Both the position numbers and the translations under genes were made by a program. The notes beneath the pieces were generated by a model that saw only the letters and a list, made by a program, of their open reading frames with translations, was not told where the DNA came from and did not search any database. A stretch of 50,097 nt of DNA, from assembly GCA_003164335.1 (NCBI GenBank), contig PLTF01000152.1, forward strand, positions 15,066 through 65,162, written 5' to 3'. Numbering within the stretch: the stretch's first letter is position 1; each line of letters opens with the position of its first letter. Source of the DNA: Fibrobacterota bacterium. GTDB taxonomy: Bacteria; Fibrobacterota; Chitinivibrionia; Chitinivibrionales; Chitinispirillaceae. This document shows, piece by piece, positions 18,357 to 27,850 of this stretch.

Positions 18357-19295
18357 ATGCACCATAAAGTTATAAGTATAATGAGTAACTGTTACAATGA
18401 GACGGATAACGTCGAGAATTTCTATCGGGAGGTACGGACCGTTCTGGAACAATTCCTCTCCCGCTACGACTACGAGATTCTTTTCATCGATAACGCATCA
18501 ACGGATGGCACGGTGGAAAAAATCAAGGCGATCATCGCCGAGGACCCCTCCGTCAGGCTCATCGTGAATGCCCGGAATTTCGGGCAGATACGCTCCCCCT
18601 ATTACGGCTTATTGCAGACTCGTGGCGACGCCGTTATAAGTATGGCTTCCGATCTGCAGGATCCACCCGCAATGATAAAGGAATTTATCGTCAAGTGGGA
18701 GGAAGGTTACAAGAATGTCATCGGAATTAAGATTCACAGTAAAGAAAATAAATTGATGTTTTTAATACGAAAAGCCTTTTATCATTTGATAGCCAGTATT
18801 TCAGAAACCGAACAGATAAAAAACTTTACAGGATTCGGCTTATATGACCGCCAATTCATCGAGGTCCTGCGCAGTCTCGATGATCCCTACCCCTATTTTC
18901 GCGGCCTGATTGCGGAACTCGGATTCAACCGGGCGGAAGTGCCCTACCTGCAGCCGAAGCGTGAAAAAGGACGGTCAAAGAATAATCTCTATACGCTCTA
19001 CGACTTTGCAATGCTCGGCTTCGTAAACCACTCGAAGCTGCCATTGCGTATTGCAAGCTTCATCGGATTTTCCGTTTCATCGATGAGCATGGTTATCGCC
19101 TTCGGCTATCTGGCCTACAAGCTTCTCTACTGGAAAACCTTTCAGGTCGGTATCGCTCCGCTGGTCATCGGTTCCTTTTTCTTCGGAGGAGTCCAGCTGT
19201 TCTTTCTGGGCATTATCGGAGAATATATCGGCGCCATTCATACGCAGGTCAAAAAACGGCCACTCGTTATCGAAAAGGAACGCATAAATTTTTGA
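18357..19295 (+). CDS. GtrB/CsbB-like family 2 glycosyltransferase
   Basis: The 312-aa protein has a GT-A fold start (ISIMSNCYNETDNVENFY), the nucleotide-binding IDNASTDGT motif and DLQDPP as metal-binding motif. Two C-terminal membrane segments (about residues 228-252 and 262-288) complete the pattern of GtrB, ArnC and CsbB proteins, which load undecaprenyl phosphate with a sugar on the cytoplasmic side. A GtrA-type flippase is encoded 1 kb downstream on the other strand. A run of G residues just before ATAGCAATG acts as ribosome binding site. The sugar donor is unknown; a CDP-dideoxysugar from the neighbouring operon is possible. Confidence 0.88.
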   Translation: MHHKVISIMSNCYNETDNVENFYREVRTVLEQFLSRYDYEILFIDNASTDGTVEKIKAIIAEDPSVRLIVNARNFGQIRSPYYGLLQTRGDAVISMASDLQDPPAMIKEFIVKWEEGYKNVIGIKIHSKENKLMFLIRKAFYHLIASISETEQIKNFTGFGLYDRQFIEVLRSLDDPYPYFRGLIAELGFNRAEVPYLQPKREKGRSKNNLYTLYDFAMLGFVNHSKLPLRIASFIGFSVSSMSMVIAFGYLAYKLLYWKTFQVGIAPLVIGSFFFGGVQLFFLGIIGEYIGAIHTQVKKRPLVIEKERINF

Positions 19296-19312
19296 ACTTG
19301 CTTGAGAGGGAA

Positions 19313-19352
19313 AAAACCGGCGTCGGTGATTCCGCCCTCCGGCGCCGGTTTT
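19313..19352. terminator. Bidirectional terminator between convergent genes
   Basis: AAAACCGGCG pairs perfectly with CGCCGGTTTT (10 bp) around a 20-nt GC-rich loop, flanked by A-rich and T-rich tracts. It can end both the rightward glycosyltransferase transcript and the leftward rfb operon. Confidence 0.8.
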
Positions 19353-19353
19353 A

Positions 19354-20241
19354 TCACACGCTTGCCAGCAGTTTTTCACGATCAATGACTTCCCTGTGCG
19401 AAGAATACCATGCATAGAGATTCCGGATTGCTTCTTCAAACGGCGTGAAGATAAACCCGTTCAATTCTCCAATGAACAGCGAGTTATCACCGCTGTACTC
19501 ACTGCCGAGCCCTTCTGTTTGAATGCGGACATCAAGGTTCTTTCCCGAAATTTTTATAATCATTTCAGCAATGCTTTTAAAATCGTGCACGGTACCGGTA
19601 CAGATATTATACACGGTCTCGCCAGGTTTATTTTCGATAAACCATGCAACAATCTTCGCCAGATCACCCATGGCAAGAAAGTCGTAAAAAGCATTTCGCC
19701 TGATCCTGATCGGCAGATCCAGTATCGCATGGCAGCAGGCGTTGGAAATAAACCGAACCAGATAATCTTCATAGCAACCGAATACCGCAAAAAGTCGGAG
19801 GTTATAAATTTTTTTATTTTCCAGCGCATATTTTGTCATGATGTATTTAGAAAACCCATACTGGTCCGACGGAACGTAGCGGTCGAAATAGTCTTCTTTC
19901 ATCTTCGGAATCCAGTGCGCCCGGTCGAACTCCGCTCCGGAACCGAAGTAGAGCATCCTGCCGAAATAATCCTCACACCGGGCAATGTTGAAAAACATCC
20001 GGAGATTGTTCTCCAGCACCATCCGTGGATCTTTCGTGGAGTGCTTCGGCGCCGCATCGTACGTGGCGGCATGTACTACGGCATCAAATCCGCCCTTTTT
20101 AATGACCTCGAACACCGCCGCTGAATCGAGCAGGTCCAGTTGTTGCCTGTTGTATATAACAATTTCATACGACTCTGCAAGGTACTCGGCCATATGCCTG
20201 GCAATAAATCCGTTACCGCCCGTGATCAGAAGTTTTTTCAT
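19354..20241 (-). CDS. NAD(P)-dependent SDR, RfbJ/abequose-synthase-like
   Basis: The 295-aa extended short-chain dehydrogenase has the nucleotide-binding TGGNGFIARHM at its start and the YGFSK (YxxxK) catalytic pair, with the FGSGAE strand before it. As the last gene of the leftward rfbH-rfbF-rfbG-gtrA operon it is well placed to catalyse the last step of the CDP-3,6-dideoxyhexose route, reduction of the 4-keto group, as abequose or paratose synthases do. It could instead act on a branched intermediate like YerF. The ATG at 20241 is chosen because the Rossmann motif follows at once and GGAGCGGGAGG lies upstream. Confidence 0.8.
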   Translation of the reverse strand: MKKLLITGGNGFIARHMAEYLAESYEIVIYNRQQLDLLDSAAVFEVIKKGGFDAVVHAATYDAAPKHSTKDPRMVLENNLRMFFNIARCEDYFGRMLYFGSGAEFDRAHWIPKMKEDYFDRYVPSDQYGFSKYIMTKYALENKKIYNLRLFAVFGCYEDYLVRFISNACCHAILDLPIRIRRNAFYDFLAMGDLAKIVAWFIENKPGETVYNICTGTVHDFKSIAEMIIKISGKNLDVRIQTEGLGSEYSGDNSLFIGELNGFIFTPFEEAIRNLYAWYSSHREVIDREKLLASV

Positions 20242-20284
20242 TCCTCCCGCTCCTTTGCAGGCATTATCATCCAACGGGATCGTT

Positions 20285-20692
20285 TCAAGGATACGATTTC
20301 TTTCTGAAGACGAACAGTTTGTTGAGAATAAAGGAAATCACCGCCATGGGAAGAAGGCACAGTGCACCACTGATGAGTGCATTGAAACCGTTCTGCAGCA
20401 AAATCTTGATGAGACCGATATTCAGGAAATAGGTAACCGTATACACCGCGATGAATTGAACAAGAAGAAGGTTATTCGCATTTTCGAAAACGATCCGCCC
20501 GGTGGTCATGAAATTGAAAAGAACACCAAGTACGGTCCCCGCCAGTGCGGCGAACTTATAATTGCAATGGAGATAAATAAGCAACGCATACACGCCGTAA
20601 CCGAAAATCGTGTTGATTCCGCCGACGACTAAAAACCTGAATAATCGAATGTCCCAGAAGTATCGCCAGATACGATGCGCTCGCCTTATCAT
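20285..20692 (-). CDS. GtrA family membrane protein (putative lipid-linked sugar flippase)
   Basis: This 135-aa protein has the four hydrophobic segments and motifs of GtrA proteins (FLVVGGINTIFGYGVYALL, FNFMTTGRIVF, and a basic FVFRKK end). GtrA-type proteins are thought to move undecaprenyl-phosphate sugars across the inner membrane. It sits between rfbG and the SDR gene, 43 bp before the latter, and complements the GtrB-like enzyme at 18357. The start is uncertain: ATG at 20692 or an upstream TTG at 20719, neither with a strong binding site. Confidence 0.85.
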   Translation of the reverse strand: MIRRAHRIWRYFWDIRLFRFLVVGGINTIFGYGVYALLIYLHCNYKFAALAGTVLGVLFNFMTTGRIVFENANNLLLVQFIAVYTVTYFLNIGLIKILLQNGFNALISGALCLLPMAVISFILNKLFVFRKKSYP

Positions 20693-20809
20693 TCGACGAA
20701 GATGCCCTCGGGAAAACAAACGAGATACTTCATACTACGAGTGCAAAGCAAAATTCCGACAGGAGGGTTATTGCCATCGGTCGTCATGTTCTTTGGCCGC
20801 CTTCCGAAT

Positions 20810-21871
20810 TTAGGTGCCTGCCTTTTCATACTCCTCGATCTGCCGCAGGCATGCGTCGTGCATCTCCCCGCCCCTGTAGAATTCCCGGTACCACGCTGCC
20901 GTCATGGCAATGGCCTGTTCCAGCGACAATCGCGGACGCCAGCCGAGCAGGAGTTTTGCCTTTGAGCAATCGAGGGTCAGGCGTCCGGCCTCATGAGGAT
21001 CGGCCTTCATGCGCCTGACGGTATAGCCGGCGCCGTCCCCCCATTGCCGGCAGACCTCGTCGACGATCCCGATAACCGGCCGTTCGTCCCGGTCATCGGG
21101 TCCGAAGTTCCATGCCGCAGCAAAAGCAGTACCTTCGCTGAAAAGTTTCTCCGCAAGCATCAGGTAACCGCTTAACGGTTCGAGAACGAATTGCCACGGT
21201 CGCACCGAGTCGGGATTGCGAATGATGATTTTCTTTTTCTTTGCGAGCGCCCGCATGCAGTCCGGGATGAGGCGGTCCCCGGCCCAGTCTCCCCCGCCGA
21301 TGACGTTTCCCGCCCGGGCGGTAGCGAGAGCGGGACCCTCCCTGAAAAATGAGGAACGGTAGGCGGCAGTCACCAGTTCCGAGCATGCCTTGGAGTTGGA
21401 ATAGGGATCGAAGCCGCCCAGCGGCTCATTTTCGCGGTAGCCCCAAAGCCGTTCGCGGTTCTCATACACCTTATCGGTCGTCACATTGACTACTGCGCGG
21501 ACCCCGCCGGCCTGTTTGATAGATTCCAGCAGATTGACCGTGCCCATGACATTGACTTCATAGGTTTCGACGGGGTTTACATAGGATGCGCGGACGAGCG
21601 GTTGGGCCGCGCAGTGAAAGACGATTTCGGGCTTTGCACCCGTGACCGCTTTCTGCAGCCGGTCCCGGTCCCTGACATCCGCAATAATCGAATCGACGAC
21701 CGCGGGATCGACCACAGATTCAAACAGGTTCGGTTTTGTCGGCGGGTCAAGGGCATACCCGGTGACCTTCGCCCCCAGGGCGTGGAGCCAGAGGCAGAGC
21801 CATGAGCCTTTGAAACCCGTGTGGCCGGTTACCAATACCCGCTTGTTTTTCCAGAAGGTTGTATCGATCAT
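20810..21871 (-). CDS. rfbG: CDP-glucose 4,6-dehydratase
   Basis: The 353-aa extended SDR has TGHTGFKG (residues 15-22), the hallmark of RfbG/DdhB, the VNVTTDKVYEN strand and the YSNSK (YxxxK) pair near 155. It converts CDP-glucose to CDP-4-keto-6-deoxyglucose in the cytoplasm. The start codon lies 3 bp after the rfbF stop, so translation is probably coupled. Its substrate is supplied by RfbF and its product used by RfbH, both just upstream in the operon. Confidence 0.93.
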   Translation of the reverse strand: MIDTTFWKNKRVLVTGHTGFKGSWLCLWLHALGAKVTGYALDPPTKPNLFESVVDPAVVDSIIADVRDRDRLQKAVTGAKPEIVFHCAAQPLVRASYVNPVETYEVNVMGTVNLLESIKQAGGVRAVVNVTTDKVYENRERLWGYRENEPLGGFDPYSNSKACSELVTAAYRSSFFREGPALATARAGNVIGGGDWAGDRLIPDCMRALAKKKKIIIRNPDSVRPWQFVLEPLSGYLMLAEKLFSEGTAFAAAWNFGPDDRDERPVIGIVDEVCRQWGDGAGYTVRRMKADPHEAGRLTLDCSKAKLLLGWRPRLSLEQAIAMTAAWYREFYRGGEMHDACLRQIEEYEKAGT

Positions 21872-21874
21872 ATT

Positions 21875-22648
21875 CTACCAGAGCTTCCACGGAGCTTGCT
21901 GCGACTCCCAGAGCGACTCCAATAATACCTTATCGCTCATCTTATCCATGCACTGCCAGAAGCCGTGATGCTGGTAGGCATCAAGCTGCCCTGCAGCGAC
22001 GACACGGGTCATCGGCTCTTGCTCAAACATGACGTCATCGCGATCCAGATAGTTGAAAAAAGCCGGTTCCATGACAAAGAACCCGCCGCTGACCCATCCC
22101 CCATCGCCTTCCGGCTTTTCATTGAAATTGATAACGGTATGGCTCTCGTCAATTTCCAGCATGCCGAAACGGCCTCCCGGCTGTACCGCGGTGAGGGTGA
22201 CCATTCTCCCCTGCCGTTTATGGAAATCGACCAGTTTATTGATGTCAACGTCGCAGACCCCGTCGCCATAGGTCATCATGAACGCTTCGTCGCCGATAAA
22301 GGGCTGAATGCGCTTCAATCGTCCCCCGGTCATGGTATTGAGCCCCGTATCGACCAGGGTAACCTTCCACGGCTCGGCGAATTGGCCGTGGATGATCTGT
22401 TGGTTTCCATCCGCGAAATCGAAGGTGACATCCGACTCATGAAGGAAGTAATGGGCGAAGTACTCCTTGATCATGTACCCTTTATAGCCCAGGCAGAAGA
22501 TAAATTCATTGAACCCGTAATGGGAATAAATCTTCATGATGTGCCAGAGAATAGGCCGATACCCGATTTCAATCATCGGCTTGGGTTTAATCTGCGACTC
22601 TTCACTGATGCGGGTGCCGTATCCACCGGCAAGAATAACCACTTTCAT
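21875..22648 (-). CDS. rfbF: Glucose-1-phosphate cytidylyltransferase
   Basis: The 257-aa protein starts with the nucleotidyltransferase signature GGYGTRISEESQIKPKPMIEIG and has the length and internal motifs of RfbF/DdhA (HIMKIYSHYG, MTYGDGVCDVDI, NEKPEGDGGWVSGGFFV). It makes CDP-glucose from CTP and glucose-1-phosphate, the first step toward 3,6-dideoxyhexoses. It follows rfbH by 24 bp and precedes rfbG by 3 bp in one leftward operon. Confidence 0.94.
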   Translation of the reverse strand: MKVVILAGGYGTRISEESQIKPKPMIEIGYRPILWHIMKIYSHYGFNEFIFCLGYKGYMIKEYFAHYFLHESDVTFDFADGNQQIIHGQFAEPWKVTLVDTGLNTMTGGRLKRIQPFIGDEAFMMTYGDGVCDVDINKLVDFHKRQGRMVTLTAVQPGGRFGMLEIDESHTVINFNEKPEGDGGWVSGGFFVMEPAFFNYLDRDDVMFEQEPMTRVVAAGQLDAYQHHGFWQCMDKMSDKVLLESLWESQQAPWKLW

Positions 22649-22672
22649 GACAATGTACCTTTCAGGTGCCGC

Positions 22673-23992
22673 CTACCCTCGTTCCTTAATGAAAGCATCG
22701 ATGACACCGAGTGCATAATCGATCATTTCACCGGACAAGCCGGGATAGGTGCCCAGGAAAAAGGTCCGCTCCATTATAATATCGGTATTGGCGAGGTCTT
22801 CCGCAACCCGGTGCCCAATGCCGGCGTAGGCAGGCTGCCGCAGAAGGTTGCCCGCAAAGAGGTTCCGCGTTTCAATCAGGTGCCGGTCGAGATATTCGGT
22901 GAGCTCGGTCCGCGTGAACAGAGCGGTATTTCTTACCGTCACCGGGAAGGCGAACCATGCAGGATCTGAGCAGGGCGTCGCTTCGGGAAGTACGAAGGAG
23001 TCGCTCCACCGTTGAAAACCTTTCTCCCAGATTTTGAAGTTTTCCCGCCGTCTTCGGCAGAATTCCGGAAGTTTTTTCAGCTGCTCTACTCCGATTGCGG
23101 ATTGCATATCGGTAACTTTGAAATTATATCCGATGTGGGAATAAACATACTTATGATCGTAGCCGAAGGGAAGCGTTCCATACTGCCTCCCGAATCGCTG
23201 GTTGCAGCGATTATTTTCGCCGGAGTTACAGGCGCAATCCCTTCCCCAGTCCCGCAGGGATTTAGCCGCGGTTGCGATTGCGGGATCATTGGTAGCCACC
23301 GCTCCTCCCTCGCCAAGGGTGATATGGTGAGCCGGATAAAAGGAGAACGATGCGATATGCCCGAACGTGCCGACGTTCTTTCCACCATACGTTGAGCCCA
23401 GCGCGTCGCAGCAGTCTTCGATCAGGAAAACATCCTTTTCCCGTGCAAGTTGTCCTATGGCATTGAGATCGATCGGGTTCCCCAGGGTATGCGCCAGAAA
23501 GATGCCGCGCGTTTTATCGGAGAGGGCCCGCCTGATCCGGTCGACCGTGGTGTTATACGTCCCGATTTCCACATCGATGAATACCGGGATCATCCCGGTT
23601 TGAACAATGGGATTGACCGTGGTCGGAAACCCGGCGGCAACGGTAATGATCTCATCCCCGGCTTTTAGACGCCTGGGGCCGAGAAGCGGGGACATCAGTG
23701 CCGAAAGCGCCAGCAGGTTGGCCGATGAGCCGGAATTGACCGCCATGGCGAACCGTGTGCCGATAAATGCCCCGAGCGATGCCTCGAACTCCTCCGTGAA
23801 CCTTCCGGCAGTCAACCAGAAATCAAGCGCAGAGTCGACGAGCGAAACGATCTCCCGGTCATCGAAGACCCGGCCTGCATAGCGGACCGGAGTTTTGCCG
23901 GGAACGAAGGCGGGTTTGTCGAATTGCTCATGATAAAATTCTCTGACTAATTCAAAAATGCGGTGCCGTATCCGGCTCGCTGCCTCGTTCAT
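22673..23992 (-). CDS. rfbH: CDP-4-keto-6-deoxyglucose 3-dehydratase (E1), RfbH/DdhC
   Basis: The 439-aa PLP- and [2Fe-2S]-dependent dehydratase removes the C3 hydroxyl of CDP-4-keto-6-deoxyglucose. The usual PLP lysine is replaced by histidine in FYPAHHIT (H222/H223), the family's diagnostic feature. Cysteines that match the known cluster ligands are present: C195 in EDCCD, and C253, C255 and C263 in the C-x-C-x7-C pattern. The ATG at 23992 has a good GGAGGAT site. It heads the leftward operon with rfbF, rfbG, gtrA and the SDR. Its reductase partner (E3; RfbI/DdhD/AscD) is not in this window. Confidence 0.94.
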   Translation of the reverse strand: MNEAASRIRHRIFELVREFYHEQFDKPAFVPGKTPVRYAGRVFDDREIVSLVDSALDFWLTAGRFTEEFEASLGAFIGTRFAMAVNSGSSANLLALSALMSPLLGPRRLKAGDEIITVAAGFPTTVNPIVQTGMIPVFIDVEIGTYNTTVDRIRRALSDKTRGIFLAHTLGNPIDLNAIGQLAREKDVFLIEDCCDALGSTYGGKNVGTFGHIASFSFYPAHHITLGEGGAVATNDPAIATAAKSLRDWGRDCACNSGENNRCNQRFGRQYGTLPFGYDHKYVYSHIGYNFKVTDMQSAIGVEQLKKLPEFCRRRRENFKIWEKGFQRWSDSFVLPEATPCSDPAWFAFPVTVRNTALFTRTELTEYLDRHLIETRNLFAGNLLRQPAYAGIGHRVAEDLANTDIIMERTFFLGTYPGLSGEMIDYALGVIDAFIKERG

Positions 23993-24351
23993 GCAATATC
24001 CTCCGATGCTTAAAATTAACTGATTCGACCCCATACTATCAAATGCGACCGGGTACCGGAGAACCGGGACCTCCGGATACTCACTGTCCCGGCATTCCGC
24101 CGGACGATGCCGCGCCGATACACAGCGATAATGATACCGTTGCTGTTGATCGGGGCTTCTTTTATATTGATAGACTGTTTGAAAATTCCCGTCGCATTAT
24201 GGCCGGCTATTCGGTCAGGCCGGTCCAATCGCCGGCTTTCTCGAAAACCGGGCCAGGTCAAACAGGAACCGATGGGTGCAGGAGGCTGCCGGCGGAATCA
24301 CCGAGCGACGTGGAGCGAAGCAACCAACAGAGCCGGCGGAGTTTACGGTAT
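23993..24351. other. Divergent intergenic region upstream of rfbH
   Basis: The 359-bp gap separates the leftward rfbH operon from a rightward glycosyltransferase. The glycosyltransferase reading frame is open to 24043, but residues before the ATG at 24352 are Pro/Arg-rich and unlike the family. No gene or clear promoter motif could be supported. Confidence 0.4.
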
Positions 24352-25110
24352 ATGAAGTTATCAATTGTCATTCCTGCGCGAAACGAAGCCGGCAACATCG
24401 GAGAAACCATCGATAAATTGAGCTCCCGGCTGAAGCGCGAAAACATCGCCTATGAACTGGTCGTTGTCGATGACGGCAGTTCGGATGGAACACCGGCGGT
24501 TATCGAGAACAGAGCTCAGGCGGATCCCGGTATCCGGTTTATCCGCAATCCGGGACCCCATGGGTTCGGCAATGCGATTCGCTGCGGGCTGGATGCCTTT
24601 ACCGGCGATGCCGTCGTCATCGTCATGGCGGATGATTCCGATGATCCCGAGGATGTCGTCAGGTATTATTACATCTTGCGCGATAAGGCCGAATGCGCAT
24701 TCGGATCCCGGTGGATACGCGGAGGGAAAGTATACGACTACCCGGCAATTAAAAAAATCGTCAATAGAATGGCAAATGCCTTCGTCCGGGCGCTCTTTCA
24801 CCTTCACTATAACGACGTTACCAATGCGTTCAAAGGGTATCGCAGGTCGGTGATCGATGGGTGCCGCCCGTTCCTGTCGCCTCATTTCAACCTGACCGTT
24901 GAAATACCGCTCAAGGCCATTGTGCGGGGTTACTCGCATGAAATCATTCCCATAAGCTGGAGAAATCGCAAGCAGGGTACGTCGGCGCTGAAAATCGAAG
25001 AAATGGGCACCCGGTATCTCTTCATTGTCCTGAACATCTGGCTTGAAAAAGTGCTGACGCACAACGATTATCATCGGCCTGCAAAGGAAACCTTTTCTCC
25101 CCTGAAATAG
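24352..25110 (+). CDS. DPM1-like family 2 glycosyltransferase
   Basis: The 252-aa protein begins directly with the family start (LSIVIPARNEAGNIGETI) and has VVDDGSSDGT plus the metal-binding MADDSDDPEDV. It has no C-terminal membrane segments, so it resembles the soluble catalytic domain of dolichyl/polyprenyl-phosphate mannose synthases. It probably loads a second sugar onto a lipid carrier for one of the multi-pass transferases nearby. It converges on the LamG-containing membrane protein 64 bp downstream. Confidence 0.85.
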   Translation: MKLSIVIPARNEAGNIGETIDKLSSRLKRENIAYELVVVDDGSSDGTPAVIENRAQADPGIRFIRNPGPHGFGNAIRCGLDAFTGDAVVIVMADDSDDPEDVVRYYYILRDKAECAFGSRWIRGGKVYDYPAIKKIVNRMANAFVRALFHLHYNDVTNAFKGYRRSVIDGCRPFLSPHFNLTVEIPLKAIVRGYSHEIIPISWRNRKQGTSALKIEEMGTRYLFIVLNIWLEKVLTHNDYHRPAKETFSPLK

Positions 25111-25125
25111 TGCCCGGAACCCCTG

Positions 25126-25161
25126 TCGACAACCGGCACACCAGGTTGCCGGGACTGTCGA
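25126..25161. terminator. Imperfect hairpin between convergent genes
   Basis: TCGACA pairs with TGTCGA and, inside, CCGGC with GCCGG, separated by small bulges. It lies in the 64-bp gap between two convergent genes. There is no T-run, so it is a weak candidate terminator. Confidence 0.4.
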
Positions 25162-25174
25162 TGCATGCCGGCGG

Positions 25175-27850
25175 TTATTCCTCAATATTTTGAACCTTGT
25201 CCCAGGTACTGCTCAGCTCTTTCGGATCGCACAAGTCGTTCGATATTGCAAGCTCCTTGATATCACCCCAGAAAAAGCCGCCCTGCATATTGTAGTTCCC
25301 GATATATAACGGTAACCCGGTATTCTGATAAATCCCGCGGGTATCCGACACACTGAGAATCCGTCCATTTTTAAAAACACGCAGCCGGGCGCCGTTTACT
25401 TCAAAGGAAAAATAATTCCATTTATCAATATCGACGGGACAATCGACCTGCCCGCCGCCGATGGTAAATAAATAATGATCCGGGTCATCGTTTTTCTCCA
25501 TCAAAACGATGCCGGCGTTTTCTTGCCTGTTACTGAATACGGTTTGCCAATTTGTAGCAGGGGTGGCAGGAACCTTTGTCGGTTTGAACAGCACCTGTAT
25601 CGAGAATCGATTGCCCAGCGTGACCGGTCCGTTCTGCCCTTCAGCGGCCGGCATCGCAGTGTTCGGGTCCCGGTCAAAAAGATCGTGAATTACGGCAGCG
25701 CTGTCGGGCATGAAAAGAAATTTACTGTTTTCATTCTTTTTTTTCCGGGTAAGATACAGAATTGTTCCCCCACTCTGCCGGACATCATAGAGCGACGATA
25801 AAAGGAGGGGAATTTGACTGGAAAACCGGCAGGTTGCCGCATCGAAAAACATTTTGCTTGTGTCCCCGGCTATGCAGGAGAGAATTCTGTTATAATCGGT
25901 TTTAAGAAAGAGGTCTTCAAGCCCGGGATTAACCGCCGCTGCGGTATGGGAAAAGCCATAATAGAGCCCCTGATAGTAGGGAATTGAAAAAATCATTACC
26001 CTTTCCTTCTCATGGGCAATTGAATGAATGAAATCGGCATTTTTCATAATCAATGCCCGCTCGTTTTCATTTTTTTGCTTAGCTTCGGTCTCAAACATCA
26101 GTCCGATTATTTTTGCCGAGTCATTCACGACCTGAAAAACTGAAAATGATAATACAAACAGCAGCCCTGCGAAGGGCAGCAGGAAAATGCGCTGTTTTTT
26201 GAAAATGGTCAGGCTTTCATCGGCAAAAATCGTCAGCAAAATAAAGCACCATGGGCTGCAGCTCAACAGGTTCCAGTTATGGCTTCGCCCGAGATAATAT
26301 TGGAAAGAGAGGATGCTGATTGATGTCAATAAAAATACCAAGGCGGATCGCGGCGTTACCTTTCGGGTCACTATGCTGCGTACCGAAACCAGAATGCCGA
26401 TAAGGTAGACAGTCGCAACCAGCATCCACGGATGAAACGACGCCGGTGTCGGCAACATTCCCATGCCGACGATGGAAAAAACCTTAATGGTGGAAAACAA
26501 CAGCTTCAAATCGGGAAACACCCCGTAAAAAATCCTGACGACAATGGAAAACGCGCCGAATGCCGATGCAATGCCGATTCCTGCCACCAGACCATGCACG
26601 ACAATCCGTTTTACTATGGTCAATAATCGAGTGTTTTCGAATTCAAGAAACGAATAAAAGGCGGCAAGGGATAGAAAAGTCAGCACACCGAAATCGGGGC
26701 ACCAGAGGATGCCGAGTCCGTAAAAGAAAAACGACGCATAATAGAGATATTTCGATCGGCGGCGCAGGTAGCAGACGGCAAAAAACAATAACGAAAATGG
26801 CAGTATCCACCTGATCGGGGTCATGGCATAATAGGCATCGAGTCCCATCAAAACCCTGCCATAAATATAGCAGTTATAAAAAACCGTCATTATGCAGAGC
26901 AGAATAAGAAGTTTATGATGTATGATTTTTCCAAGGAACAAGAGCAGGCAGATGAAACAAATGCCGCAAAGTAATGCCATGATTGCGGAAAAACTGAGAA
27001 TGCTGAGCCCGAATAACTTCATGACCGGAACGACAAAGTGCGGATATAATCCATAAGTATTGGTAAAATGGTCCACCAGCATGGGCAGGCCGTTATACAC
27101 CTGCACCACCGAATAATACACCGAATTGAAATCGTATTTATTCTCGTAGGTATAGGGGAATTTAAATATCGAGATGAAAAACAGCGCTACTGCAACCGCC
27201 ACGCCGCCGATATAGGACATTGCCGCTTCCGCTTTTTTCGACCAGGACGATACCGGAACCGGAAGCTTATCGCTGAAAAGGAACCAGGCGAGGACCGCGG
27301 GAAATAACATGCCGCAATACCATTCAAAGTGGTCGTATATAAACGTTGAAATGAAATAAAAATCCAGGTTCGATTTTGCGACGAGATCATGGGCGTTTTG
27401 AGGAGCGGCTGCGCAAGGGTTTGGCGCCGCGAATCCTGCATAGGTGAGGGAAAGCAGCGCCCCTGCGGCTAAAACCATGGAGCCCGTGTACAGAAGACGG
27501 AGGGTTTTGGGCGAAATAGTCGGATTGTGCAGACGAAGCATGGCTGAGAAAACGAAAAAACACAGGGGGAACAGCAATACGGCAATGGAAAAGAGCAGCC
27601 TCTCCATGGGCTTCGGCGCTGCGGAACTTGCATCTACAAGTAAATTATGTGCTATTTGCAAGGCACGCGAAAGATCCGGGTGATACCACCTGGTAACTAC
27701 CAATGCAACGATGCAATATACAGCAATAGAAAGTGTGAGAACAATAAATCCCTGAATAAAAGCCACTCGCATGGCATCGGCTTCGGGACTATTTTTAGCG
27801 TTCGAATCCAATGCTTTTGCCGGCAGATCAAGCTTTCGTTTTTTTGCCAT
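25175..27850 (-). CDS. Polytopic membrane protein with C-terminal LamG-like domain
   Basis: The 891-aa protein has a short charged N-terminus and about a dozen hydrophobic segments spread over residues 28-560, the layout of GT-C-type glycosyltransferases. A soluble domain of about 330 residues follows and ends in a concanavalin A-like/LamG jelly roll at about 735-875 (FSIQVLFKPTK, WQTVFSNRQ, WNYFSFEVNGARLRVFKNG, LPLYIGNYNMQGGFFWGDIKELAISN). LamG domains bind glycans or proteins, so the external part may recognise the acceptor polymer. I do not recognise a named family for the whole protein. It closes the glycan locus and has no co-directional neighbour. Confidence 0.75.
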   Translation of the reverse strand: MAKKRKLDLPAKALDSNAKNSPEADAMRVAFIQGFIVLTLSIAVYCIVALVVTRWYHPDLSRALQIAHNLLVDASSAAPKPMERLLFSIAVLLFPLCFFVFSAMLRLHNPTISPKTLRLLYTGSMVLAAGALLSLTYAGFAAPNPCAAAPQNAHDLVAKSNLDFYFISTFIYDHFEWYCGMLFPAVLAWFLFSDKLPVPVSSWSKKAEAAMSYIGGVAVAVALFFISIFKFPYTYENKYDFNSVYYSVVQVYNGLPMLVDHFTNTYGLYPHFVVPVMKLFGLSILSFSAIMALLCGICFICLLLFLGKIIHHKLLILLCIMTVFYNCYIYGRVLMGLDAYYAMTPIRWILPFSLLFFAVCYLRRRSKYLYYASFFFYGLGILWCPDFGVLTFLSLAAFYSFLEFENTRLLTIVKRIVVHGLVAGIGIASAFGAFSIVVRIFYGVFPDLKLLFSTIKVFSIVGMGMLPTPASFHPWMLVATVYLIGILVSVRSIVTRKVTPRSALVFLLTSISILSFQYYLGRSHNWNLLSCSPWCFILLTIFADESLTIFKKQRIFLLPFAGLLFVLSFSVFQVVNDSAKIIGLMFETEAKQKNENERALIMKNADFIHSIAHEKERVMIFSIPYYQGLYYGFSHTAAAVNPGLEDLFLKTDYNRILSCIAGDTSKMFFDAATCRFSSQIPLLLSSLYDVRQSGGTILYLTRKKKNENSKFLFMPDSAAVIHDLFDRDPNTAMPAAEGQNGPVTLGNRFSIQVLFKPTKVPATPATNWQTVFSNRQENAGIVLMEKNDDPDHYLFTIGGGQVDCPVDIDKWNYFSFEVNGARLRVFKNGRILSVSDTRGIYQNTGLPLYIGNYNMQGGFFWGDIKELAISNDLCDPKELSSTWDKVQNIEE

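Noticed and set aside
24043-24351. N-terminal extension of the DPM1-like glycosyltransferase
   Set aside because: The open frame is Pro/Arg-rich and family sequence starts exactly at the ATG at 24352.
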